From Vulcanimicrobiota bacterium (GTDB lineage Bacteria > Vulcanimicrobiota > Vulcanimicrobiia > Vulcanimicrobiales > Vulcanimicrobiaceae), in assembly GCA_019233415.1 (NCBI GenBank), contig JAFAMK010000443.1, positions 1-24,751 of the forward strand: 24,751 nucleotides of DNA, written 5' to 3'. The notes beneath the pieces are model-generated. The model was not told the origin of the DNA. It searched no databases and saw only the letters and a list, made by a program, of their open reading frames with translations. This document shows, one piece after another, positions 8,343-16,245 of this stretch. The first letter of the stretch is position 1. Every line of letters begins with the position of its first letter. The translations under genes were made by a program, and so were the position numbers.

Positions 8343-8430
8343 AGCGCAGCGCCACGTACAAAAGCAACTTACAATTGGCGAACTGCGCTGATCCGAGGGC
8401 TTGCCATTTAGGCGGATAGGGGCTTCCAGC

Positions 8431-9084
8431 GTGATACCGTCCCGGCTGCCATCGTCACACGAGGTCACACAGTCCGTCAACAACGTCTTGACGACTCTAA
8501 TCGAGACGCGCGCCGTGGAGTACAAACAGTCTGAAACGTTTGGCGTTCTTGAGCCCCACATCGTCAAGACAGCTATGGCGATGTCAAACCTGCGGGGTGG
8601 CGGTTTCATCATCGTCGGCGTAGGGCCTAGCGGAACTGATGGACTGACACGTACGGGAATCTCGTCCGACCATCTCGCCACATACGATTCAGACGATCTC
8701 CTTGCAAAGATCAATAGGTTCTCATCGCCCGCCGTAAGCGCCATGGTTGCGACAGTCGAGCACAACAACATAGAGTACCTTGTGATCGCCGTGCAAGAGT
8801 TCGAACGGACGCCGGTAATCTGCCGTCGTGACGGCCAGTGGCCTGATAAGCAACGAGTGTTTGCGGGAACGATCTTTATTAGACCAACGGGCCTCGTTGA
8901 AACGCGGACACCGCAGACAGCCGCTGAATTGGACGAAGTCATAGATCTTGCTGCAGAAAAGCGTGCTATATACCTCATCCGGATGAGGGAAACGCTGAAC
9001 GCGACGGGTGGAGCGTCGGTACCCGCAGCGCCGACGGCAGCCGAGCAGTACATCGCCGAACTCGGTAAAGCCGCAGAACTATGA
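8431..9084 (+). CDS. AlbA_2 (Schlafen-type) domain protein
   Basis: A 217-residue protein dominated by an AlbA_2-like domain. ETRAVEYKQS (Glu25, Glu30 and Lys32) is the conserved acidic entry motif, and AMSNLRGGGFIIVGVG (about 50-65) corresponds to the A-x-x-N-x-x-GG-x-hhhGV core. These domains occur in prokaryotic Schlafen-like putative nucleases and regulators, often in defence islands. The usual C-terminal helix-turn-helix/ATPase extension is absent, so this is a short stand-alone form. I chose the GTG at 8431 because AGGGG lies 8 bases upstream; the frame is open from a TTG at 8401 with poor spacing. The stop overlaps the start of the next gene by 4 bases (ATGA), so the two are co-translated. 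GC content is visibly lower than in nrdJ, suggesting transfer. Confidence 0.75.
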   Translation: MIPSRLPSSHEVTQSVNNVLTTLIETRAVEYKQSETFGVLEPHIVKTAMAMSNLRGGGFIIVGVGPSGTDGLTRTGISSDHLATYDSDDLLAKINRFSSPAVSAMVATVEHNNIEYLVIAVQEFERTPVICRRDGQWPDKQRVFAGTIFIRPTGLVETRTPQTAAELDEVIDLAAEKRAIYLIRMRETLNATGGASVPAAPTAAEQYIAELGKAAEL

Positions 9085-9794
9085 CCGATACCATCCCGAT
9101 CATCCTCGACAATCTGCCATACTGGCGCGTAGCAATTCGTCCGTGGGAGTATCGGGACGACCGCATTACCTCCGCGCGTGAGTGTTTCGACATTCTGGAA
9201 AGCATCGCCGTGCGCGCCGGCGGCTGGCGTTACCCCTTCGTATCGCGGGATCGCGACCGAATGCACATTCGGAGAGACCACGCGGAGGCGGTCGTAAATG
9301 AACACGAGTTCCGCGAGTTCGCTCGGCTTTATCGCAGCGGTCAGTTCTTATATGTCGCCGTCCTGCGCGAGGCTGCCTCGAACCATGCCCTGGCGGAGGC
9401 CTCGAGGATCTACAGGCACCGCGAGCCGCGTGGGAGTACGGAGCCGACAGGCGGCGTAAACATTGTTCGAATGATGCGCCTCGTATCGGTTGCATTTCTC
9501 AACTTGCAGTCTCTTGTCGAACGCCTGCACCTGGATTGCGCCGTGCAGATGTCTCTCAGACTCGCCAATATCAACCGGTATGCGCTTGTGGCGGGCACCG
9601 AAAGACAAATGGACGAACTCTATCAAGCCGCTGACGAAGCGGTGGAGATAGAGACGGCCTTCAACCCAAAAGATCTTCGGGTCAAACCACTAGAGTTGGC
9701 TGTCGCCGTTTCCCGTGACATTTACGCGGGATTTGGCTGGCTTGACCCGATGGACTTCGTCCTTGATGGAATTCAGGAAGAGGCATTGAAGTAA
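9081..9794 (+). CDS. Unknown protein, partner of the AlbA_2 protein
   Basis: 237 residues, with no family I recognise. Its ATG overlaps the TGA of the AlbA_2 gene (ATGA), strong evidence for coupled translation and a shared role. The protein has no signal peptide or membrane segment. The N-terminal part (about 1-110) is mixed, with conspicuous aromatics (LPYWRVAIRPWEY and GGWRYPF), resembling a small alpha/beta substrate or nucleic-acid-binding fold. The middle (about 130-195) looks helical. AEASRIYRHREPRGSTEP is a charged loop. Whether it is an effector, an antitoxin-like partner or a sensor cannot be told from the sequence. Confidence 0.7.
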   Translation: MTDTIPIILDNLPYWRVAIRPWEYRDDRITSARECFDILESIAVRAGGWRYPFVSRDRDRMHIRRDHAEAVVNEHEFREFARLYRSGQFLYVAVLREAASNHALAEASRIYRHREPRGSTEPTGGVNIVRMMRLVSVAFLNLQSLVERLHLDCAVQMSLRLANINRYALVAGTERQMDELYQAADEAVEIETAFNPKDLRVKPLELAVAVSRDIYAGFGWLDPMDFVLDGIQEEALK

Positions 9795-9893
9795 CTAGCC
9801 GAAGCACGGCCGCGCATCGGACGAGGCTCCAACGCGACGACGCAGCGGCGTCACCTTGCGCGCGTCGCGCTCGTGAAGGCCCGCGCGATTTGA

Positions 9894-10862
9894 GTGCCTA
9901 AGGCGCTTCCCTTGGACGCCCACAATCAGCCCGAACGGCATGCAGTCCTCTGCATCTTAGCCCGTAAAGCAACGAAGCAAGGTGATGCCGTCATCGACGC
10001 GCTGCCTTTCGCAGTCGACGAAGTGAAACGACGCGGAGAGGCACGCGGCCCGCATACACCTCGTGTCTTCGGCATCAGCGCGGCGTTCTTGACGGTGCCG
10101 GTCGACGCATCGCGTACCCACGATGACGCGATCACCGCGCTGCGAGAGAGGATGAACTCTCACGCCCGTGCACTGCACGGACTTCGGGAAGATATCCGTG
10201 TGGTACTCGCTGTTGTTGATCACAGCGTGGTCTGCCGGTGGCAGCTTCGATTGAGCCCGGAAACGATCGATTGGCTCTCCCGGATCGATGCTTCCATCAT
10301 GTTCGATGCCAAGTGCGCGGCCCCAGCCGGCACCGAGAATGGCGTATCGTGCGCGTTCTGCGGCATATCCAGGCCGCTAGCTGACGACGACTTCATCCAC
10401 CTCCTTCGCTGGACGAGCCCACATCTTGGCATGGCCGATGCGAGTTTCACTGCACATTCGCTCGACGCGCGAGCCACCGAAGCAATCGCGAAGAACAACC
10501 GCTGGTTTCTCTTTCAACCACGCGAGGGCTTGACCGTGATCGCAGAAGTCCTGCAACAGATTGACGAGTACCGCGGCGGTGCCATCGCCGTATCCAATCT
10601 GCTCCGGGAGTTGCGAGCGACCTGGCCGGTGCGTCGAGCGCTTATTGCGGGGAATCCGAGCTCGATCGATATCCACGTCGAGCACTGGAGCAGCTCGGGA
10701 CGCGCGCACGCATTCTTGACGCGCCGCGACGTGCGACGCATGGCCGGTTTCCGTCCCACCCTCTCCTACCAACTCGTCCCCGACCTCAAGCCGCAGTTCA
10801 GCGAACGTGGCGAGTGCCTCCACTGCGACTATGTTCAACCCTGGAATCCACCAATGTATTAG
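9894..10862 (+). CDS. Unknown protein with CxxC pairs (possibly DUF4279-like N-terminal half)
   Basis: 322 residues from a GTG start. The start is uncertain: GAAGG lies about 14 bases upstream, and an open stretch continues in frame back to 9795 only across a TGA. Two cysteine pairs, CAFC (near residue 150) and CLHC (near 311), could bind a metal together or separately. The segment CRWQLRLSPETIDWLSRIDASIMFDAKCA resembles the end of DUF4279 domains, a family of unknown function, but this is a weak visual match. No membrane segment or signal peptide. The last 12 codons are part of a 36-bp sequence repeated at 17963-17997. Lower GC and unrelated neighbours fit an accessory gene. Confidence 0.65.
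   Translation: MPKALPLDAHNQPERHAVLCILARKATKQGDAVIDALPFAVDEVKRRGEARGPHTPRVFGISAAFLTVPVDASRTHDDAITALRERMNSHARALHGLREDIRVVLAVVDHSVVCRWQLRLSPETIDWLSRIDASIMFDAKCAAPAGTENGVSCAFCGISRPLADDDFIHLLRWTSPHLGMADASFTAHSLDARATEAIAKNNRWFLFQPREGLTVIAEVLQQIDEYRGGAIAVSNLLRELRATWPVRRALIAGNPSSIDIHVEHWSSSGRAHAFLTRRDVRRMAGFRPTLSYQLVPDLKPQFSERGECLHCDYVQPWNPPMY
10819..10854 (+). repeat. Direct repeat, copy 1 (end of the CxxC-protein gene)
   Basis: Shares 17 identical bases (TCCACTGCGACTATGTT) followed by 15 more matches over 19 positions with 17963-17997, with one base missing in the second copy. Same orientation, 7.1 kb apart. Here it encodes the C-terminal HCDYVQPWNPP segment of an intact gene, so this is likely the functional version. 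Confidence 0.7.
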
Positions 10863-10947
10863 GCCCGGTAGCTGCGCTCCTAGCCCCACTCCTAGGCCAT
10901 TCCCGTCGAAGCGGAGGTTTCGGGCTCCGCCCGTCGGAAAGCGCAAT

Positions 10948-11511
10948 GTGGGCTATCGTATTTCTTGGATTGCAATACGCGCGAAGTCAGCGGATCCGAT
11001 TCTAGGCTATTTGCGTTTGCGGCGAACCGAGGAACGCGAAGTGATTCCAGACTCGCCATATTCCGCCATCTCGCTGCCTAGTGGGTGGGAGCTGGTCTAC
11101 ACGAACGAGCCGTTGATGTTCATCGACAAGGGACTCCTAGAGCACGTCTCGGCCGAGCACGATATCGTGGCTTGTTACGTGAACGAGACCGTAATGTTCA
11201 GCCTCGCGGTGGAGTGCCGAAATGCGGAAATGGTTTGGGGCGTTCGCCACGACGCCAGCCAAGGCATCGACGACATCGTCACCGAGGGAAAAGTGCCGAA
11301 GCAATATGACGAGATATGGCGACGACTCGAGGCCGACCGAGCGGCTCGTCGTGGCGGTCAACGCATCGATTTCATGTTCGATCTACCCGTTGAGCTTGCA
11401 GCCACGATCACCGGCTTCCAACACGATCGTATTCCTGCGGAGTGGGGGGCGGCCCCCTTCGTCGTCTTGAAGCCTATCGGCAAGGGACCCTACGGCGTGC
11501 TCAAGCGCTAA
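10948..11511 (+). CDS. Hypothetical protein, possible orphan immunity-like family
   Basis: 187 residues from the GTG at 10948, which has GGAAAG 6 bases upstream. The longer open frame back to 10807 overlaps the preceding gene and is Pro/Arg/Ser-rich without the character of the rest, so it was dropped. The opening VGYRISWIAIRAKSADPILGYL, then PSGWELVYTNEP, FSLAVECRNAEMVWGVRHDA and IDFMFDLPVELAATITGFQHD, alternate strands and helices in the manner of a small soluble cytoplasmic protein. I recall similar uncharacterised proteins in several phyla but cannot name a family. It sits among other small orphan genes and points toward the next, convergent gene. Confidence 0.65.
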   Translation: MGYRISWIAIRAKSADPILGYLRLRRTEEREVIPDSPYSAISLPSGWELVYTNEPLMFIDKGLLEHVSAEHDIVACYVNETVMFSLAVECRNAEMVWGVRHDASQGIDDIVTEGKVPKQYDEIWRRLEADRAARRGGQRIDFMFDLPVELAATITGFQHDRIPAEWGAAPFVVLKPIGKGPYGVLKR

Positions 11512-11519
11512 CCCAACGG

Positions 11520-12314
11520 TCAGATTTCTAGGAGCCCGTCGGCGAGGTCGCGCATGAGGTCTTCCGGATAGGCCGTGGTCCCGGCGACGCGGCGGAATCC
11601 GCCGGCTTCGAAATACATGCGCAGGTAGTCGACAAGCCAGATCGGCTGCTCTACCTGCTGCGGTGTAGCATCGAGCGCGTCGCTGCGGCTGCCGAGCTCG
11701 ATCACGTTCGCCATATACGCTTTGAACCAAACGCCATCGTCCTCGATGACGCGCGCATCAACTTCATCGGAAGGCAACGGCACGACGGTCGGCGCGCCGC
11801 CGCTGACATCGTTCTTGTGCAGATAGTCGCCAGCAATAGTGAGGCGGAAGTCTCGATCATTCGGCCCGACCTCGTCGTCTTCGAGCCGATCGATTTCGCC
11901 GCGAACGTCCGGGAGGAACTCGAACGGGTCGAGAAATTGGTCGTACCAAGAGTCGGCAGAGCCGCGTGACGGTAACCAACCCCGGAAGCTCGCTCCCTCG
12001 ATCACGCCGAGCAATGCTCGCAACGACGCCGGCACCGCCCCGACGTATTTCTCCAGGACATCCAGTTCTGCCGGATGTCTGCCGTTAGCAAGTACGAGCG
12101 AACACTCCGGGTCCTGAAAACGGAAGCTGAGCGCGACAAGTCGGTCATGGATCACGACGAGATTGCTCGCGACACGCTCCATGGTGCGCTTCGCTACCGC
12201 CTCGACGTCCTGGCGGACGCCGGCCGACGCGCCGCTGAGCGGTCCTAGCGCATGCAGATCATTCCACACGTCGCGACGTTCACCGGCATCATATCGTTCG
12301 AGGAGTGTCGCCAT
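11520..12314 (-). CDS. SMI1/KNR4-like protein
   Basis: 264 residues, cytoplasmic. The N-terminal 60 residues are helical (LLERYDAGERRDVWNDLHAL, then RTMERVASNLVVIHDRLVAL). The segment LDVLEKYVGAVPASLRALLGVIEGASFRGW has the helix and small-residue pattern of SMI1/KNR4 domains (E-x-x-h-G-x-x-h-P-x-x-h). Later, FRLTIAGDYLHKNDVSGGAP and LVDYLRMYFEAGGFR match the C-terminal part of an uncharacterised subfamily. In bacteria this superfamily includes many immunity proteins of contact-dependent toxins, but no toxin is visible nearby, so that role is only a possibility. Start ATG at 12314 with AAGG 8 bases upstream. Convergent with the preceding plus-strand gene, 8 bases apart. Confidence 0.7.
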   Translation of the reverse strand: MATLLERYDAGERRDVWNDLHALGPLSGASAGVRQDVEAVAKRTMERVASNLVVIHDRLVALSFRFQDPECSLVLANGRHPAELDVLEKYVGAVPASLRALLGVIEGASFRGWLPSRGSADSWYDQFLDPFEFLPDVRGEIDRLEDDEVGPNDRDFRLTIAGDYLHKNDVSGGAPTVVPLPSDEVDARVIEDDGVWFKAYMANVIELGSRSDALDATPQQVEQPIWLVDYLRMYFEAGGFRRVAGTTAYPEDLMRDLADGLLEI

Positions 12315-12350
12315 TGAACCCGCCTTGGCGATTGCACGGCTACGGTACCT

Positions 12351-12851
12351 TCAAAAGGCTCGGACGCGAAATTTCCAAACCCGCAGGCCGTTTGGTGACG
12401 AGACGGCCAGGCTGAATGGTACGCTCAAAGTGACCGCGGCGAACATGAACGCTTGACCGATCGCGACGTACCACCCGGCCGCCGCAAAGAGCCAGAGCGT
12501 CGAGATCGCGGCTGACGGTACGACGACGGATGCGATGATCGTTCCACGGATGGAGAGCCGCCGCAAGATCACGACGAGGAGCACGACGGCGGGTACGGCG
12601 CAGCTAAGGACGGACATTGCGACAGCGAAGAGCGCGAAGCTGAAGATGAATTCCGCGTCCGCCATACTCACCTGGATGTGAAGCCCGTGCCACCCGGCGC
12701 CGGGGCGATCGCTGTAGCTGAGGAAGCCGATCGCGTCGGCGGCGAGCATCAGCAGCGACGTTCCGGCGATCACCATCACGACGTACAGCAGATATGTCCT
12801 GAGCACATCCGCAACGAAGACTCCGACGTCGCGAACCGAGGGTCGCGTCAC
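12351..12851 (-). CDS. Small multi-pass membrane protein, unknown function
   Basis: 166 residues with four likely transmembrane segments: about 18-40 (TYLLYVVMVIAGTSLLMLAA), 66-95 (FIFSFALFAVAMSVLSCAVPAV), 105-125 (GTIIASVVVPSAAISTLWLF) and 128-150 (YVAIGQAFMFAAVTLSVPF). The GTG start (12851) overlaps the TGA of the upstream secreted-protein gene as GTGA, so the two are translationally coupled and may act together at the envelope. No motif identifies a transporter or enzyme. Confidence 0.7.
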   Translation of the reverse strand: MTRPSVRDVGVFVADVLRTYLLYVVMVIAGTSLLMLAADAIGFLSYSDRPGAGWHGLHIQVSMADAEFIFSFALFAVAMSVLSCAVPAVVLLVVILRRLSIRGTIIASVVVPSAAISTLWLFAAAGWYVAIGQAFMFAAVTLSVPFSLAVSSPNGLRVWKFRVRAF

Positions 12852-13933
12852 GGCGACCCGAGCGGCGCTCCGAGCACCGGCGGGTTAGGCGCGATCCAGC
12901 TCGTGCCGTCGGCAAAATCGACCGAAAGCGGCGTGATCACGATGCGCCCGACCGCGACCGGATCACCGTCATGCGGCTGGTACATGAACGTGTCGGCGTC
13001 GAGCTTGCCGCGGATTCCCTCACAGGCGATCCCCGAGTCGCCGGTGGTAGCCTGCGCGAACGGACCTTTCGAGTCGAGCGTTTCGAGCCCGACCACCTTT
13101 CCGGTTCGGTCGAGGACCGCGAGGTTCACGCGTACGAATTTGACGTCGCGCGGATCGCGGTTCGCGAATGTCATGCAGTACGAGCGAGAACGCGTCGTGA
13201 CCGGCATGGCGGCGATCACCCCGAGCAGTCCTCCGCCGTTGTAGACGCCGCCGGTCCGTACGACGGTCTCCGTCGCGAAAGCGTCCGTGACTTCAATCGG
13301 CGAGCCGTTCACCGTGGCGAAACTCACCACCGGTGGGCCGTCCGGCACGGCTGCCGTGAACGCAGGCGCGACGGGAAGCGCCAGATGATCGCCGGTCTTC
13401 GGTACTTCGTCGGTCCGGAATGCGGTACCGTCCTGGTAGACGATCTCGCGTGTGGACACGAGGATCGCGGCGACGTCGGCGAGCGGCGTATCCTTGTTCG
13501 GCCGGAAGGTAAACGACGAACGCTGCGTCGCGCCGAGGCTGTTGATCGCGTGACAGTTTCCGTTCGGCACGTCGATCGTGTCGCGGCTTCCTGAGAATGC
13601 CGAACGCACGCCGACCGGAAATTTTCCGGTCGGATACATCACGTCGACGCCGACGACCGTCCCGGTCGCGTCGAGCATCGCCAGGCTCAACCCGACCTTC
13701 GTCGCGAGGCCTGTCCCGTGATTCACGAACGCGAGGCAGACGACGTTCCGCAGTCCGCTCGTTCCGTTGAGCAGGTACGTCGTCGCACCCGTGAGTTCGA
13801 CCGCGCTCGGTCGCGTCAAATCCGCCGCCACGACCGGGGGCGCAGCGCCTGCCGGCTCCGTCACGGCGGCGACGGAGGCAAGCAGCACCAATGCGAAAAC
13901 GGCCGACTGCATAGCGGCCCGAGCGACCTTCAT
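12848..13933 (-). CDS. Secreted protein with two tandem copies of a beta-rich domain
   Basis: 361 residues from the ATG at 13933. It begins with a signal peptide (MKVARAAMQSAVFALVLLAS, cleavage likely after AGA near 31). The rest holds two related domains, about 64-175 and 249-349. They align through CLAFVNHG / CMTFANRD, LAMLDATGTVVG / LAVLDRTGKVVG, and IVYQDGTAF / VDFADGTSW. Each has a cysteine at the same place and a second cysteine later (NCHAI / ACEGI), so a disulfide per domain is likely. Domain pattern and secretion suggest an extracellular or periplasmic binding protein. Family not recognised. Coupled to the membrane protein gene downstream. The open frame extends 33 codons upstream without a signal-like start. 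Confidence 0.72.
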   Translation of the reverse strand: MKVARAAMQSAVFALVLLASVAAVTEPAGAAPPVVAADLTRPSAVELTGATTYLLNGTSGLRNVVCLAFVNHGTGLATKVGLSLAMLDATGTVVGVDVMYPTGKFPVGVRSAFSGSRDTIDVPNGNCHAINSLGATQRSSFTFRPNKDTPLADVAAILVSTREIVYQDGTAFRTDEVPKTGDHLALPVAPAFTAAVPDGPPVVSFATVNGSPIEVTDAFATETVVRTGGVYNGGGLLGVIAAMPVTTRSRSYCMTFANRDPRDVKFVRVNLAVLDRTGKVVGLETLDSKGPFAQATTGDSGIACEGIRGKLDADTFMYQPHDGDPVAVGRIVITPLSVDFADGTSWIAPNPPVLGAPLGSP

Positions 13934-14094
13934 GTGCAGCCGATACGCCGCGGTCGCCCCGGCCTCCCGTCCCCACTCAGATTCCCGCGCAAGCCGCTGC
14001 CGGGAGTCCGGCACAGAGCTGACACGAGGCACTAGCTTGCTTGCCCGTGAATCAGCCGGATGATGCAGTCTTTGGCATTCTGCGTCTCGGTAGA

Positions 14095-14766
14095 ATGAAC
14101 GCGCTAGACGAGAACGACGAGCAACGTGGACGAGCCGAGCGTCGCAAAGTCATTGTCGCGGCGAAGGCCTTCTTGGCGAATAAGGCTGGCGTGATCCAGA
14201 CCGTTCGAGCGATCTGCCGTTTCCGTGATCTTGCGGACACGGATGACCGGCTGCGTGAGCCGTTCGCCTCGCTCTATGCGATCGACTGTCAATCCGATCA
14301 CCTGCCGCTCACACGTGAGCAGCAGCAACTCTGGAGCGACGAGATGCAGGAGCGAGATCGGGCTACGATCGCGCACTGGGAGAGCGACGAGCACCGCGAA
14401 GAGGTGTCGGTCGCATGCCGGCAACTGCTTGCTGTCCTGAAGCATACCCCGCGAAGCCGAATCATGTACATCGAAGACAAATCGGCAGGTCTCGTCGGGC
14501 CTGCACGAATCGGTCGGGTAACCTTCTCGAAGACGGGCAACACGCTGTACTACGGTGGACGTGCATTTCAGCGCACGACGTACGGCTTCAAGGTGAACTA
14601 CTTCGAGGTCGGTACGGGCGCGCTGTTCTGGATTTCCGGTCCTCGAACGGACGGTGCGGATGGCCTTTACGGCTATCGACCAACACCGATTGACGACGAC
14701 GTCCGCGAAGAGTACTGGAGGACCATTCGCAGACAACCGTCGCAAAGCGACAAAACGGTTACCTGA
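14095..14766 (+). CDS. DUF2489-like domain fused to a small beta-domain protein (often mislabelled DXP synthase)
   Basis: 223 residues from ATG 14095. Alternative starts are GTG 14047 or TTG 14041; none has a good ribosome binding site. The N-terminal half (to about 120) is helical, and its FASLYAIDCQSDHLPL...WSDEM...ACRQLL pattern resembles DUF2489. The C-terminal half begins at an internal Met (14464). MYIEDKSAGLVGPARIGRVTF, TGNTLYYGGRAF, VNYFEVGTGALFWISGP and IDDDVREEYWRTIR match a widespread, uncharacterised family of about 90-110 residues, annotated in databases with the misleading name 1-deoxy-D-xylulose-5-phosphate synthase. It has no thiamine-enzyme features. The open frame joins the two without interruption, so this is a fusion or a chimeric gene. 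Confidence 0.65.
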   Translation: MNALDENDEQRGRAERRKVIVAAKAFLANKAGVIQTVRAICRFRDLADTDDRLREPFASLYAIDCQSDHLPLTREQQQLWSDEMQERDRATIAHWESDEHREEVSVACRQLLAVLKHTPRSRIMYIEDKSAGLVGPARIGRVTFSKTGNTLYYGGRAFQRTTYGFKVNYFEVGTGALFWISGPRTDGADGLYGYRPTPIDDDVREEYWRTIRRQPSQSDKTVT

Positions 14767-14790
14767 TGCGTTGAGGCTATCTCAAAGCGG

Positions 14791-15306
14791 CTAGTTTTGC
14801 GCCGCGCGGTAGCGCAGCACATATCGAGTTGCCGTTGCTTCGAAGCCGCCGTTCTCTTCATTGACCAGGGGAAAGAAGTCGTCGTTGAGCTGGTCCAGCG
14901 CGATGTTCCTACCCTCCTTGAACATGTCCCACCCTTCGTCTGCTCCTTCGATCAGTGCATGACGCTGCTCTCTGTTGCGTGGGTAGGGCGTTCCGAAGTG
15001 GCTCATCGCCCGTTCGACGATGGTTGCGCACTGCGGCATGTCGAGGGCCTGAAAGCCGAGTACTGCCTCGGGCGCTATGATACCCGAACTATTCCAAAAG
15101 TACTGGACGAAGCCGCCATTGCCGACCTCCCCATACGTCCAGTAAGCGCCGAGCAGAATCGCGAGCTGATGCGGCATCTTTTGAAGCTGGGTGAGGAACT
15201 CTTCGACCGTCTCCCAACTTCCAAGCTTATCGTAAAGAGACTCGACGAGGGGCTCGACGATGTCTTCGTAGAGTTGCGGTGTCATAGACGATTCAGATTC
15301 CGACAC
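14791..15306 (-). CDS. DUF4375 / DMP19-like protein
   Basis: 171 residues, cytoplasmic, mostly helical. The core AYWTYGEVGNGGFVQYFWNSSG, followed by a helix with LGFQALDMPQCATIVERAM, is the signature of the DUF4375 family. That family includes the Neisseria DNA-mimic protein DMP19, which binds a DNA-binding transcription factor. The protein is acidic, in line with DNA mimicry, but many relatives are untested. The GTG at 15306 is preceded by GGAGGAGG, the strongest ribosome binding site in this region; an ATG seven codons later is the alternative. It is convergent with the fusion gene ending at 14766. Confidence 0.78.
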   Translation of the reverse strand: MSESESSMTPQLYEDIVEPLVESLYDKLGSWETVEEFLTQLQKMPHQLAILLGAYWTYGEVGNGGFVQYFWNSSGIIAPEAVLGFQALDMPQCATIVERAMSHFGTPYPRNREQRHALIEGADEGWDMFKEGRNIALDQLNDDFFPLVNEENGGFEATATRYVLRYRAAQN

Positions 15307-15467
15307 AGGCCTCCTCCGGAAGACCGGCACAGAGCTGTTGCTTGGTGACGTAGCGTCGGCGAGTACCTTTGTTTTGATGTTCGCCTTTATGACCGCGGTC
15401 TACCACGACGGTTACGCGCTTCACGCGCCTCTATCCCCCTGCGCAACACGCTCGACGGAGCGGCTAA

Positions 15468-16181
15468 CTAGACGTCGATCAACTCCCGGTATCGCGGGTC
15501 GCGAACGCGAGAGAGCAGGTTCTGCACCGTTATGCCGTCGCGGTCCGGTATGGTCAGGAGCGCACCGTGTTTCAGGAACATGCGCAGGTACTTTGGGTCA
15601 CTGCGTTTCTTGAGCATGTAGTGCAGTGGCGTCTTGCCATTGGCGTCCTGGACGTTCGCGTTCGCGCCACACTCCAGCAGCGCTTTGGCGCCCGTGAAAC
15701 GGCTCCACTTGACGGCGAACAGCAGCGGCGTGTCGGGTCCGGGCAGGTCGAAGTCTTCCGCGCCGGCTTTACAAAGAAGCCGGACCGCGGGCGCATCGTC
15801 GTTGTACGCGGCGGCGAAGGTGCAATAGTTCGGGCTCGAGCCGCGCTCAAGCAAATACTTTGCCAGTTGCAGATTCTTGCCGTGGGCGATCGCGTACCAA
15901 AGTGGGGTCGCCTTCCATTCTTCCTCGCGGAAGGCCGCTTCGTTGACGTCGATGCCGGCGTCGAGCAGAACGGCGGCCGTCTTTATGCTATCCGCGGATC
16001 GCAGACCGTACTTGGCGAGATCGCGGCCGCAGCAGAGGTGGAGCAGATTTTCGCCCTTCCGGCCGCGATACTTCAAAGCGTCCGGGTAGTCGGCCAGTGC
16101 CGCTCGTACGGCTTTCCAATCCAGAGCCGCGATCAAATCGTGCATTCGCGTCTTGGAAATGGGTTTGCTCACAATGCCCAT
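15468..16181 (-). CDS. Ankyrin-repeat protein
   Basis: 237 residues from ATG 16181, with about five to six ankyrin repeats. Recognisable units include GENLLHLCCGRDLAKYGLRS, AAVLLDAGIDVNEAAF, ATPLWYAIAHGKNLQLAKYL, LLERGSSPNYCTFAAAYN, DTPLLFAVKWSRFTGAKALL and GKTPLHYMLKKRSDPKYL, with the TPLHYA-type turns and LLxxGAxxN helices. No signal peptide, so it is a cytoplasmic protein-binding scaffold. Partner unknown. The 162 bases between this stop and the DUF4375 gene contain no further gene that I can support. Confidence 0.88.
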   Translation of the reverse strand: MGIVSKPISKTRMHDLIAALDWKAVRAALADYPDALKYRGRKGENLLHLCCGRDLAKYGLRSADSIKTAAVLLDAGIDVNEAAFREEEWKATPLWYAIAHGKNLQLAKYLLERGSSPNYCTFAAAYNDDAPAVRLLCKAGAEDFDLPGPDTPLLFAVKWSRFTGAKALLECGANANVQDANGKTPLHYMLKKRSDPKYLRMFLKHGALLTIPDRDGITVQNLLSRVRDPRYRELIDV

Positions 16182-16245
16182 GATTTTGACAGGCTCCGAC
16201 GCACCCCTAGGGGAGATCACGATCGGCTGCGGCTGCTTGGGGTCG

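Noticed and set aside
9795..9893. Open stretch after the AlbA_2 partner ending in HLARVALVKARAI and TGA
   Set aside because: Looks like it could be the end of a deleted gene, but it is only 32 codons with no start and no family match.
13996..14024. Short shared strings (CCGGCACAGAGCTG near 14009 and 15324; GCTGCCGGGAGT near 13996 and 19117)
   Set aside because: Only 12-14 bases, without extended similarity; may be chance in this composition, so not called as repeats.
14464..14766. 1-deoxy-D-xylulose-5-phosphate synthase
   Set aside because: The name often attached to this small family is a misannotation; the protein is about 100 residues and lacks transketolase/thiamine motifs.
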